Source: an uncultured Candidatus Saccharibacteria bacterium (GTDB lineage Bacteria > Patescibacteriota > Saccharimonadia > Saccharimonadales > Saccharimonadaceae). Taken from it: DNA of 10,065 nucleotides. Each line of letters opens with the position of its first letter. Position 1 is the first letter of the stretch. Shown here in pieces: positions 1 through 6,613 of the stretch. The notes under the pieces were generated by a model. The model did no database searches and was not told the DNA's origin. It saw nothing but the letters and a program-made list of their open reading frames with translations. The DNA is taken from positions 1 to 10,065 of the forward strand of contig CAMYZY010000019.1 of NCBI GenBank assembly GCA_947304075.1, given 5' to 3'. Both the position numbers and the translations under genes were made by a program.

Positions 1-51
1 CCACCACCGGCAGTACCGACGGTATTATTTGAAGCGAAGCGCATAAATTAG
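1..51 (+). CDS. Possible 3' end of an upstream gene (frame uncertain)
   Basis: The window opens in what may be the tail of a plus-strand gene. All three plus frames close quickly: frame 3 at a TGA (30-32), frame 2 at a TAA (44-46) and frame 1 at a TAG (49-51). Frame 1 would give a proline-rich tail (PPPAVPTVLFEAKRIN) whose codons resemble those of the genes downstream; frame 3 would give TTGSTDGII. Too little is visible to name a product or choose the frame. A 6-bp inverted repeat (39-44 with 52-57) lies across the frame 1 stop. Confidence 0.25.
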   Translation, partial: PPPAVPTVLFEAKRIN

Positions 52-61
52 ATGCGCCGAA

Positions 62-92
62 GAAAAAAATTAAACCGCAAATAGCGGTTTAA
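62..92 (-). terminator. Intrinsic terminator reading leftwards
   Basis: A perfect 9-bp inverted repeat (TTAAACCGC at 70-78, GCGGTTTAA at 84-92) closes a five-base loop. Seven A residues on the plus strand (63-69) become a U-run directly after the stem when the minus strand is transcribed. The plus-strand side has no T-run after the stem, so the element should stop minus-strand transcription. It may slow plus-strand transcripts from the upstream gene as well. Confidence 0.5.
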
Positions 93-132
93 TCCAACAA
101 ATCTTTTAGGTGTAGTTTCTGGAGCTACACCG
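62..132 (-). ncRNA. Putative small RNA with two stem-loops, about 70 nt
   Basis: On the minus strand the stretch downstream of the promoter-like sequence folds into two hairpins. The first pairs 131-125 with 115-109 (GGTGTAG/CTACACC, 7 bp) around a nine-base loop containing CTCC. A linker of about 16 bases follows, then a 9-bp perfect stem (92-84 with 78-70) and seven T residues (69-63), the layout of an intrinsic terminator. Promoter, short body and terminator in this order suggest an independent small RNA. No known RNA family was recognised. The CTCC loop could in principle touch GGAG ribosome-binding sites, which is speculation. The alternative is that the hairpins only separate the flanking plus-strand genes. 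Confidence 0.33.
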
Positions 133-138
133 TTTATG

Positions 139-171
139 ATTATATGATATACCTTTTGCCATAAAAGTCAA
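139..171 (-). promoter_or_regulatory. Putative minus-strand promoter for a small RNA
   Basis: Read on the minus strand, TTGACT (171-166) matches the -35 consensus at five of six positions. It is followed after 16 bases by TATCAT (149-144), also five of six. A perfect TATAAT overlaps it at 144-139, although at 21 bases from the -35 it would have to act largely alone. Either -10 places the transcription start at about 131-137, directly before the hairpin at 131-109. No protein gene lies downstream on this strand, so the promoter would drive a non-coding transcript. Confidence 0.35.
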
Positions 172-197
172 GACTCCGGTTTTATGTCGTTTTTTTT
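160..197 (+). terminator. Weak AT-rich terminator-like hairpin on the plus strand
   Basis: CATAAAA (160-166) pairs with TTTTATG (180-186) around a 13-base loop. Three bases later there is a run of eight T residues (190-197). The U-run is strong, but the stem is AT-rich and the loop large, so termination is uncertain. It would insulate the DUF308 gene from upstream plus-strand transcription. The same bases overlap the proposed minus-strand promoter. Confidence 0.3.
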
Positions 198-212
198 GGT
201 GGAGCGAGAAGA

Positions 213-241
213 TTGCAATATTTGTCAACAGGTGATACAAT
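213..241 (+). promoter_or_regulatory. Sigma70-type promoter of the DUF308 gene
   Basis: TTGCAA (213-218) and TACAAT (236-241) are separated by exactly 17 bases. The -10 is preceded by TGA, giving an extended -10 (TG at 233-234). Transcription should start near 248. The leader is then about 20 bases and contains the purine-rich AAAGGA (255-260), seven bases before the ATG at 268. Confidence 0.65.
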
Positions 242-267
242 AAGCATAAGTAATAAAGGAATTATTT

Positions 268-867
268 ATGGCAAAAATTAATCGAAGATTTATTGATAAG
301 CACTGGATGGTGTTTTTGGTGCGGGGCGCGCTCGCAACATTGTTTGGATGTTTCGCATTGTTTGGCGGAATGGCGAATATCGAAAACGCGATCGCGATGA
401 TTAGTGTATTTCTGCTATTTGTTGGGATAATCGATGCAGTTGGTGCGTTGTATTGCTCGACAAAGAAGCATGGTTGGATTAATGCCATAATCGATGCGTT
501 GGTTGACGTAATTGCGGCACTTGCAATGCTATTCTTTGCAAAAGACGATTTGGCAAATACTGTCGTGATTTTGTCAGTATACACAATTGTGTCTGGTATT
601 ATTGATATCTTTCACGGGTTCTTGTCAACTGTTGACCCGACGGATCGTTTTATCCGAATTTTGGCGGGGATTTGTGGTTGTGTAATTGGCGCGGTGATTC
701 TAAATGCAGGCGGTTTTGAAATTACAACTTTCATTAGATTCTTTGGCGCTTATATGCTAATTGTTGGTGTCACAAGTTTGATTTATGGTGTACACAATCG
801 TACACAAGATATCGAAGATAAGATTGCAAGAAAGCAAGCCAGAAAGAGTCACAAAAAGAGTCGATAG
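268..867 (+). CDS. DUF308/HdeD-type integral membrane protein
   Basis: This 199-residue protein is almost wholly hydrophobic. It appears to have six membrane segments at about residues 13-34, 38-62, 70-90, 96-118, 129-147 and 152-174. They form three paired hairpins of similar size, rich in Gly and Ala, as is usual for HdeD/DUF308 proteins. Residues 175-199 are a very basic, charged tail (HNRTQDIEDKIARKQARKSH and on), probably cytoplasmic. HdeD in E. coli is linked to acid resistance, but the biochemical role of the family is not established, so no specific function is claimed. The ATG start is supported by AAAGGA seven bases upstream and by a good promoter. A stem-loop overlaps the stop codon and the next gene has its own promoter, so it may be monocistronic. 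Confidence 0.75.
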   Translation: MAKINRRFIDKHWMVFLVRGALATLFGCFALFGGMANIENAIAMISVFLLFVGIIDAVGALYCSTKKHGWINAIIDALVDVIAALAMLFFAKDDLANTVVILSVYTIVSGIIDIFHGFLSTVDPTDRFIRILAGICGCVIGAVILNAGGFEITTFIRFFGAYMLIVGVTSLIYGVHNRTQDIEDKIARKQARKSHKKSR

Positions 868-874
868 ACTCTTT
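855..874 (+). terminator. Stem-loop over the stop codon of the DUF308 gene
   Basis: AAAGAGTC (855-862) pairs perfectly with GACTCTTT (867-874) around the four-base loop GATA. The TAG stop (865-867) lies partly in the loop. Only three T residues follow, and they belong to the stem, so this is at best a weak terminator. It could instead protect the 3' end of the transcript. The galU promoter begins four bases later. Confidence 0.35.
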
Positions 875-877
875 GTA

Positions 878-900
878 TGGTATAATTTATCTAAAGGAGG
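878..900 (+). promoter_or_regulatory. galU promoter (extended -10) and strong Shine-Dalgarno
   Basis: TGGTATAAT (878-886) is a perfect extended -10 element; no convincing -35 is seen. Transcription should start near 893. That is the first base of AAAGGAGG (893-900), an excellent ribosome-binding site ending only three bases before the ATG at 904. The messenger would have a leader of about 11 bases consisting almost only of the Shine-Dalgarno sequence. Confidence 0.6.
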
Positions 901-903
901 CTT

Positions 904-1782
904 ATGAAAGCAATTATTACTGATGCTGGATTTGCAAGTCGCTACTTGCCGATTACGAAAACTATTCCAAAAGCGATGATTCCGATTGGTGCAAAGCCAG
1001 TAATGCAATTATGTGTTGAAGAGTGTGCGAGCGCTGGGATTGATGAAATTATCATCGTCGCAACACCTAATACTAAATCAAGAGAAATCTATGATGACTA
1101 TTTCCACGGCAAGTCGGAAAATGTCAAAGCTCTGCTCGAAAAGCAAGGAAAAATTGAAAGGTTTGAGCCAGTAGAAGAAGTGTTGAACTTCCCAAAAATC
1201 ACGGTAATCGAGCAAGATGTAAATTTGCCTTATGGCAACGGTTCGCCAATTGTGTCAGCGAAACAATTCGTAGAGAATGATGAAGCTTTTGTGGTGCTTT
1301 ATAGTGATGATTTGGTCCTGGGACAGGGAGATGTCAAAACTTTGATTGAAACCTATCGTGAGAATCCGAATGCTAAGGCCGTAATTGCTGCACAAGAAAT
1401 GCCAGAAAGTGTTTGGAATAAATTTGGGATGATAGCCCTAAAAGAAAATGGCACTTTGTCACACATCGTAGAAAAGCCAAAGACGCCAGAGCTCAGCCCG
1501 AGTAACTTGACGAGCTATGGGCGTTATCTTTTGACGCCAGAAGTATTTGACTATTTGGTCCCATCAAACACGGGCCTAGATGGAGAACTTTGGACGGTAG
1601 ATGCAATTACGAAATTAGCCGAACATGGCGATGTGGTGGTAGCAAAAAGTAAAGGTAAATGGATTACAACTGGTGATCCAAAAAACTATTTCTTGGCTCA
1701 TTTAGAATACGTACTTTCGGAAACCGATTATGGTGAAGACGTCAAAGAAATAGTGTATAATTATGAAAAAGGAGGTAAATAA
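904..1782 (+). CDS. galU: UTP-glucose-1-phosphate uridylyltransferase-like nucleotidyltransferase
   Basis: The 292-residue protein follows the GalU pattern over its whole length, close to the usual size of about 290-300. GalU makes UDP-glucose from UTP and glucose-1-phosphate in the cytoplasm, feeding glycolipid and polysaccharide synthesis. The nucleotide-binding start (DAGFASRYLPITKTIPKAM, residues 7-25) keeps Arg13 and Lys23. Further family landmarks are YSDDL (133-137, metal and nucleotide binding), EKPK (190-193), GRYLLTP (206-212), GEL (227-229) and TTGDP (255-259). The usual GxGTR loop is altered to GFASR, and QLTDAI is replaced by WTVDAI, so the base or sugar specificity may differ from classical GalU. 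It has its own promoter. The GT4 enzyme at 8872-10065 is a possible user of its product, although not in the same transcript. Confidence 0.8.
   Translation: MKAIITDAGFASRYLPITKTIPKAMIPIGAKPVMQLCVEECASAGIDEIIIVATPNTKSREIYDDYFHGKSENVKALLEKQGKIERFEPVEEVLNFPKITVIEQDVNLPYGNGSPIVSAKQFVENDEAFVVLYSDDLVLGQGDVKTLIETYRENPNAKAVIAAQEMPESVWNKFGMIALKENGTLSHIVEKPKTPELSPSNLTSYGRYLLTPEVFDYLVPSNTGLDGELWTVDAITKLAEHGDVVVAKSKGKWITTGDPKNYFLAHLEYVLSETDYGEDVKEIVYNYEKGGK
1756..1775 (+). promoter_or_regulatory. Possible promoter and ribosome-binding site inside the end of galU
   Basis: A perfect TATAAT (1756-1761) lies in the last codons of galU, without a clear -35. Transcription would start near 1768. AAAAAGGAGG (1766-1775) is a strong Shine-Dalgarno sequence, ten bases before the ATG at 1786, which is a little long. 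This could drive the following three-gene set including dnaE. The -10 also overlaps coding sequence, so chance occurrence in an AT-rich gene cannot be excluded. Confidence 0.4.
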
Positions 1783-1785
1783 TAA

Positions 1786-2070
1786 ATGAACGTAGCGGAA
1801 TGGATAATTGTAGCAATTCTTAGTACTACATTATTGCTACTTTTGATTTTAGCAATTATCCTAATTATCAAGCTAATCAATTTAAGCAAAGAAGTTGAGA
1901 AAGTTGTAATTGAAGGGCAGGATATTGCCAAAAACACCAATGGCATTGTATCAAATATCAAAGGTATGACGTCTATTGGTGGCACCATGGAAATGTTTGT
2001 AGATAAGTATATTAACCCAAAATTAAAAAGCATAATGAAGGAGAAGGAGAAAAAAGATGAGCGAAAATAA
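1786..2070 (+). CDS. Small single-pass membrane protein, YtxG/DUF948-like
   Basis: This 94-residue protein has one N-terminal membrane segment (about residues 6-31, very rich in Leu and Ile). An amphipathic helix follows (about 32-60, LSKEVEKVVIEGQDIAKNTN), then a segment with Gly and Met and a lysine-rich end. One membrane anchor followed by a helix is the layout of DUF948 proteins such as Bacillus YtxG. The next gene is YtxH-like, and ytxG-ytxH is the order in the Bacillus ytxGHJ stress operon, which supports the comparison, though sequence similarity was judged by eye only. Its stop overlaps the next gene by 14 bases, so the two are probably translated together. No enzymatic motif is visible. 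The role is unknown. Confidence 0.6.
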   Translation: MNVAEWIIVAILSTTLLLLLILAIILIIKLINLSKEVEKVVIEGQDIAKNTNGIVSNIKGMTSIGGTMEMFVDKYINPKLKSIMKEKEKKDERK

Positions 2071-2383
2071 TAAAGGTGGTGCAGGAAAGTTTATTTTGGG
2101 TGCGGCAATCGGCGCAATTGCAGGAGCGATTGCTGGCAGATTTGTGTCAAAAAGATGCGAAGAAGATGACGACGAAGATGATCTCGAAGACAAGCTAGAC
2201 GAAATGGATGAAAAAATCGAAGACTTTAAGAATGATGTTGAAGAAAAAGCCGAGGATATAAAGGAAGATGTAGAAGAGAAAGTTGAAGATGCAAAGAAAG
2301 ACTTAATTGCAAAAAAAGACAAAGTTGAAAAAGCCGTAAAAAAGGGTGCCGAGAAAGTAAAAAAGACTGTAAAAAATGCCTGA
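2057..2383 (+). CDS. YtxH-like membrane-anchored helical protein
   Basis: This 108-residue protein begins with a short polar stretch. A Gly/Ala-rich segment with GxxxG-like spacing follows (about residues 12-30, FILGAAIGAIAGAIAGRF), typical of the YtxH family and long enough to enter or cross the membrane. Residues 35-83 are an acidic, lysine-rich helix, probably a coiled coil (EDKLDEMDEKIEDF and VEEKVEDAKKDL), somewhat like LEA or stress proteins. The last 25 residues are strongly basic (KAVKKGAEKVKKTVK). YtxH in Bacillus is a general-stress protein of unknown mechanism. GAAGGAGAAGGAG (2036-2050 region) supplies the ribosome-binding site within the preceding gene. The TGA stop overlaps the dnaE start by eight bases. 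Confidence 0.65.
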   Translation: MSENNKGGAGKFILGAAIGAIAGAIAGRFVSKRCEEDDDEDDLEDKLDEMDEKIEDFKNDVEEKAEDIKEDVEEKVEDAKKDLIAKKDKVEKAVKKGAEKVKKTVKNA

Positions 2384-5300
2384 AGCGCGGCTAAAACCGA
2401 GTGATTTTGTCCATTTGCATAATCATACCCATTATTCTTTGCTTGATGGGTTGACTAAGGTACCCGAACTCGTAAAGTTCGTCAAAGACGAAGGTATGGA
2501 AGCAGTGGCCGTAACGGACCACGGCACGATGTCGGGTTTGGTTGAGCTGTACAAAGAATGTAACGATGCTGGTATTAAGCCGATTTTAGGGCTTGAGGCG
2601 TACGTGGCTGCTCGCAAAATGACCGACCGTGATCCGGCGCACGACAAGCAGAGATTTCATATTACACTACTTGCCATGAATAATAAAGGTTTTGAAAACC
2701 TTTGTCGTATTATGAGCAATGCAGAAATCAACGGAAAGTATTATAAACCACGCACCGATCATGACGAATTAGAGAAATATAACGAAGGTATTATTTGTTT
2801 GTCGGGATGTATGGGTTCGGAAATTTCTGAGGCCATCCGGGCAGGCGATGATGAAAGAGCGTTAAAACTAATTGACTGGTATAGCAAAGTATTTAAGGAT
2901 AGATTTTATCTTGAAATGCAAGACCATGGTCATCCAAAATCAACCACCCATTCTGCCGAGCAGAAAAAAGTTAATGATTGGCTGATGGCGCATGCGGAAG
3001 AATTGAAGTTGCCACTGGTGGTAACTTGCGATGCACACTATTTAAAACACGAAGATCAGGATGCACATGAAGTATTGCTCTGTGTGGGCACGGCGGCAAA
3101 CTTGTCAGATACAAATCGGATGACATTAAAAGATTTTGACCTACATGTGATTTCGGCAAAAGATATTATTGACCACTGGGAAGAAACTTGTCCAGAGGCG
3201 GTTAGGAATACTAAACGTATCGCGGATAGGTGTAATGTTGATTTGCAACTTGGCAGAATTTTGATTCCAAAGTTTCCAGTGCCGGACGGTGAAGATGAAA
3301 AAACTTTCTTAGACAAACTGGTGTTTCAGGGTTTGGTTTATCGTTACGGTGGGAAAAAACTAAACGAAACGGTAGATTTAGACGTTACCGAATGCCGAAA
3401 AATCCTAGAAAAAGTCGATAAAGAGCGCGACGAACTCCACAAAATCCTACCGCGCATTGATTATGAGCTGTCGGTGGTAGATAAAATGGGCTACAATGGG
3501 TACTTTTTGATCGTGCAAGATTTTATCAACTGGGGAAAGTCTCAGCGCATCGTCTACGGGCCGGGAAGAGGCTCGGCGGCGGGTTCAATTTTGGCTTATG
3601 CACTACGTATTACTGAGCTTGATCCATTAAAATATGATTTACTCTTTGAAAGATTTTTGAATCCGGATCGTATTTCGATGCCGGATATTGATACGGATAT
3701 TCAGGATACCCGGCGCGATGAGGTGATTCAGTATTGCTCGGATAAATATGGTTTTGACCGAGTATCGAATATTGCAACATTTGGTAAGATGATGGCCAAA
3801 AACGCCGTGCGCGATGTGGCGAGAGTTCTAGAAGTGCCGTATCAAGAAGCGGATAGACTGGCAAAAATGGTGCCAGACCCGGTGCAAGGTCACCACGTAC
3901 ACCTGGCCGATGCGATTAAAGAAGTGCCAGATTTAAAGCAAGAATACGAAACCAATCCGACTTCAAAAGAAGTGATTGATTTTGCTTCGAGACTTGAAGG
4001 GACAATTAGAAACCACGGCGTGCATGCTTGTGGCGTAATCATTGCGCCGGATGATTTAGTGAAATTTTTGCCACTAGAAGTTTCTGCCAAAGGTCCAATT
4101 GCGGCTCAATTTCCAATGGGGCAAGTCGAAGAACTAGGTCTACTGAAAATGGACTTCTTGGGATTATCTAACCTTTCGGTTATTAACAATGCGCTTCGTA
4201 TGGTCCGAAAAGTTTATCAAAAAGATATTGATATGTATTCACTACCGCTGGACGATCCTGAAACTTATGCGCTTTTGCAACGGGCAGAAACGACTGGCGT
4301 ATTTCAGCTAGAGTCTGCTGGCATGAAGCGGTATTTGCGCGACTTAAAGGCGTCGTCATTTGAAGATATTATCGCTATGGTGGCCCTTTATAGGCCTGGA
4401 CCGATGCAGTTTATTGACTCGTTTATTCGACGAAAACACGGTCAAGAGCCAATTACGTATCTGCATCCAGGGCTAGAAAATTCACTTAAAAGCACTTATG
4501 GAATTATGATTTACCAAGAGCAGTTCATGCAGATTAGCAAGGAATGGTGTGGATTTACTGGTGGCCAGGCGGATACTTTGCGTAAGGCCGTAGGGAAGAA
4601 GAAAATTGACTTAATGAAGAAAGTAAAGCCGGAGTTTATTAAAGGTGCAATAGAAATTGGCGGCGCCACGGAAGAAATTGCGGAGACTTTTTGGTCGCAG
4701 CTGCTGGAATTTGCGAATTACTGCTTTAACAAATCGCATGCTGCGTGTTATGCCCTAATCGCTTACTGGACAGCTTATCTCAAGGCACATTTTCCGGATG
4801 CATTTATGGCAGCACTAATGACGGCAGATATGCGCTGGACAGATAGGCTAGCGATAGAAATGGCAGAATGCAAAAAAATGGGTATCAAGGTTCTCGGTCC
4901 AGATATCAATCAGTCATATGGTGATTTTGGTATCGTGAAAGGTGAAAAGACAATTAGATTTGGTCTGTCTGGAATTAAGGGAATGGGTAAAGCTTTGGTG
5001 GAAGAAATCGTGATCCCAGAGCGAGACAAAAATGGACCATTTAAATCGGTCTGTGATTTTGCGAAAAGAGTTGATTCGACCAAGTTTAATAAAAAATCAT
5101 GGGAAGGCGCAATCAAAACTGGGGCATTTGATAGGTTTGGGGCTTCAAGGTCGGATTTACTATTTAATCTTGAAGCGATTCAGGCCTATGGGGCTAAAAT
5201 CCAAAAAGATGTTGGCTCTGGACAAACGGATTTATTTGGTATGATGGGAGAAGCTGGGGTTATTCCGGAAGTTGAAATTAAGCCGGCTCCAGTACAACAT

Positions 5301-6122
5301 CCAGATAAGGAATTGTTGCTCTGGGAAAGAGATTTAATGGGGCTTTATCTTTCGGCGCACCCGTTAGACAAATACGACACGTATTTTGAAGAACAAACCC
5401 ACCCAATGTCTGTGATATCAACAGAAAACAATAATAAAATAGCAACTATCGGCGGAATAATTACGGCAGTACGGACAATCTTGACGAAAAAAGGCGACAA
5501 AATGGCTTTTGTGAAGCTAGAAAATAAAACGAGTGAAGCGGAATTTATCGTTTTTCCATCGGTGTTTGCGGAATTTGGCGGAAAACTGGAAGTAGATAAT
5601 GTAATTAAAGTAACTGGGAAAGTAAATGCGACTGACAAAAATGGAAATGTGACGACTGACGTAAAGCTACTGGCTGAAACAATTGAATTAATCTCGGATG
5701 AGACGTTGGCATCATATAAGCCGACTGGAAAAAAGCTTGAAGAACCCAAAATCGCTCCGGGTGCCAGTAACGGACGCCGAGAAAAAACGTCGGCGGAGAG
5801 AGTTTATGGCGGGAAAACTAAGACAAGAGTTTGGAACGAATCGCCAAAACTTGAAGAGACGAATAGAGTGGTAAAAACGCCACCAAAAGACACGCGTAAG
5901 GAAAGATTATTTATATTGATAGAAGACGCTTCGAATACGGATACTTTGGCCGCAATAAGAAGGCTTGCGGATGCGTACATAGGTATGCAAGAAGTGGTGC
6001 TGGTGATTAAAGAAGGGGAGACGAAGCGACCACTTAAGATGCCATTTAGGGTAGACACGTCTCAAGAACTGCTCGAAAAACTACAAGATTTGGTGGGAAC
6101 TGACAAGGTAAAGGTTTGCTAG
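2376..6122 (+). CDS. dnaE: DNA polymerase III alpha subunit with intact PHP domain
   Basis: This 1248-residue protein is the replicative polymerase catalytic subunit. An N-terminal PHP domain (about 10-290) keeps the full set of expected metal ligands: His15, His17, Asp24, His49, Glu74, His95, Cys145, Asp219 and His221. Polymerase motifs follow: PGRGSAAGS (396-404), the catalytic aspartates in PDIDTD (436-441), Asp593 in KMDFLGL, and FNKSHAACYA (784-793). A helix-hairpin-helix region is near 860-885. QTDLF (950-954) fits the beta-clamp binding pentapeptide. An OB fold (about 1020-1095) leads through a charged linker to a small C-terminal domain (about 1165-1248). The ATG at 2376 fits the family N-terminus (DFVHLHNHTHYSLLDG follows at 10-25). 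No Shine-Dalgarno lies close to it, and the eight-base overlap with the YtxH-like gene suggests translational coupling. No frameshift is seen. Confidence 0.97.
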   Translation: MPEARLKPSDFVHLHNHTHYSLLDGLTKVPELVKFVKDEGMEAVAVTDHGTMSGLVELYKECNDAGIKPILGLEAYVAARKMTDRDPAHDKQRFHITLLAMNNKGFENLCRIMSNAEINGKYYKPRTDHDELEKYNEGIICLSGCMGSEISEAIRAGDDERALKLIDWYSKVFKDRFYLEMQDHGHPKSTTHSAEQKKVNDWLMAHAEELKLPLVVTCDAHYLKHEDQDAHEVLLCVGTAANLSDTNRMTLKDFDLHVISAKDIIDHWEETCPEAVRNTKRIADRCNVDLQLGRILIPKFPVPDGEDEKTFLDKLVFQGLVYRYGGKKLNETVDLDVTECRKILEKVDKERDELHKILPRIDYELSVVDKMGYNGYFLIVQDFINWGKSQRIVYGPGRGSAAGSILAYALRITELDPLKYDLLFERFLNPDRISMPDIDTDIQDTRRDEVIQYCSDKYGFDRVSNIATFGKMMAKNAVRDVARVLEVPYQEADRLAKMVPDPVQGHHVHLADAIKEVPDLKQEYETNPTSKEVIDFASRLEGTIRNHGVHACGVIIAPDDLVKFLPLEVSAKGPIAAQFPMGQVEELGLLKMDFLGLSNLSVINNALRMVRKVYQKDIDMYSLPLDDPETYALLQRAETTGVFQLESAGMKRYLRDLKASSFEDIIAMVALYRPGPMQFIDSFIRRKHGQEPITYLHPGLENSLKSTYGIMIYQEQFMQISKEWCGFTGGQADTLRKAVGKKKIDLMKKVKPEFIKGAIEIGGATEEIAETFWSQLLEFANYCFNKSHAACYALIAYWTAYLKAHFPDAFMAALMTADMRWTDRLAIEMAECKKMGIKVLGPDINQSYGDFGIVKGEKTIRFGLSGIKGMGKALVEEIVIPERDKNGPFKSVCDFAKRVDSTKFNKKSWEGAIKTGAFDRFGASRSDLLFNLEAIQAYGAKIQKDVGSGQTDLFGMMGEAGVIPEVEIKPAPVQHPDKELLLWERDLMGLYLSAHPLDKYDTYFEEQTHPMSVISTENNNKIATIGGIITAVRTILTKKGDKMAFVKLENKTSEAEFIVFPSVFAEFGGKLEVDNVIKVTGKVNATDKNGNVTTDVKLLAETIELISDETLASYKPTGKKLEEPKIAPGASNGRREKTSAERVYGGKTKTRVWNESPKLEETNRVVKTPPKDTRKERLFILIEDASNTDTLAAIRRLADAYIGMQEVVLVIKEGETKRPLKMPFRVDTSQELLEKLQDLVGTDKVKVC

Positions 6123-6157
6123 TTTTAGGGGTGAAAATTTTAGATTTTACCAATTTA

Positions 6158-6166
6158 TGTTATAAT
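6158..6166 (+). promoter_or_regulatory. smpB promoter, extended -10, predicted leaderless start
   Basis: TGTTATAAT (6158-6166) is a perfect extended -10 in the 51-base gap after dnaE. Only seven bases separate it from the ATG at 6174, so transcription should begin at or one base before the start codon. The gap holds no AGGAGG-type site; the GGGG at 6169-6172 is too close to the ATG to serve. Confidence 0.6.
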
Positions 6167-6173
6167 TTGGGGT

Positions 6174-6590
6174 ATGAAAAAAGCAAAAACACCAGATTCG
6201 GTAACGGTTAATCGAAAGGCTAAATTCGATTATTTTTTGAGTGACGAGCTGACCGTGGGGATGGTGTTGTCGGGACCGGAAGTAAGGTTAATTCGCGATC
6301 ATCATGTACAGCTAAAAGGTTCTTTTGTCACAATCCGTGACTCTGAACTCTGGCTGAATAATTTAACACTTGGTGCTGATACGGCGCGAAATATCAAACT
6401 ACTGGCAACGCGAAAACAAATCAGCGCGCTGGAACGCGAAAAAGTCGCCGGCTCGACAATCGTACCTTTGAGACTTCTCGGCGGCTCGCGACACATCAAA
6501 TTGGTGATTGCGGTTGGAAAAGGCAAGAAGAAATACGACAAACGCGAGACGATTAAAAAACGCGATATTGACAGGGGGCGATACAACTAA
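6174..6590 (+). CDS. smpB: SsrA-binding protein SmpB (short form)
   Basis: SmpB binds tmRNA and delivers it to stalled ribosomes in trans-translation. The 138-residue product shows the family order: NRKAKFDYFL (13-22), GPEV within the beta-barrel (34-37), QLKGSFV (46-52), WLNN (60-63), the KLLATRKQI helix (75-83), VPLRL (97-101), and GKKKYDKRE (117-125) followed by IKKRD (127-131). It is shorter than the usual 150-160 residues. About eight residues seem to be missing between WLNNLTL and KLLA compared with E. coli SmpB from memory, and the tail after YDKR is only 14 residues, about seven fewer. That tail normally lies in the empty mRNA channel of the ribosome. The ATG is supported by the family start and by the promoter just upstream. 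It stands alone between two promoters. Confidence 0.92.
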   Translation: MKKAKTPDSVTVNRKAKFDYFLSDELTVGMVLSGPEVRLIRDHHVQLKGSFVTIRDSELWLNNLTLGADTARNIKLLATRKQISALEREKVAGSTIVPLRLLGGSRHIKLVIAVGKGKKKYDKRETIKKRDIDRGRYN

Positions 6591-6613
6591 AGCGTTAGAA
6601 AAGTGCGGATAGA

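Noticed and set aside
39..57. Six-base inverted repeat GCGCAT/ATGCGC
   Set aside because: It is short, has a seven-base loop and no T-run, and does not stand out beyond chance; it is mentioned only with the upstream gene end.
225..584. Minus-strand open frame of 119 codons opposite the DUF308 gene
   Set aside because: It is antisense to a well-supported membrane protein with its own promoter and ribosome-binding site, and its Ser/Thr/Ala/Ile-rich translation matches no family I recognise.
1763..1789. Eight-codon open frame (MKKEVNNK) ending in an ATGA overlap with the next gene
   Set aside because: The predicted transcription start (about 1768) lies after its ATG, and its bases are explained by the galU end and the Shine-Dalgarno sequence.
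2041..2383. Recoded TGA (glycine) as used in some candidate phyla
   Set aside because: TGA ends the YtxH-like gene, xth and the dehydratase-like gene at sensible places, and no in-frame TGA occurs in the conserved genes, so the standard bacterial code applies.
5345..5749. Minus-strand open frame of 134 codons inside dnaE
   Set aside because: It lies opposite the OB-fold part of dnaE, is Ser/Val/Phe-rich as expected from reading biased codons backwards, and has no supporting start signal.
6130..6151. Hairpin with one bulged G after dnaE (GGTGAAAAT paired with ATTTTACC)
   Set aside because: The stem is AT-rich and bulged, and no T-run follows on either strand, so I do not call it a terminator.
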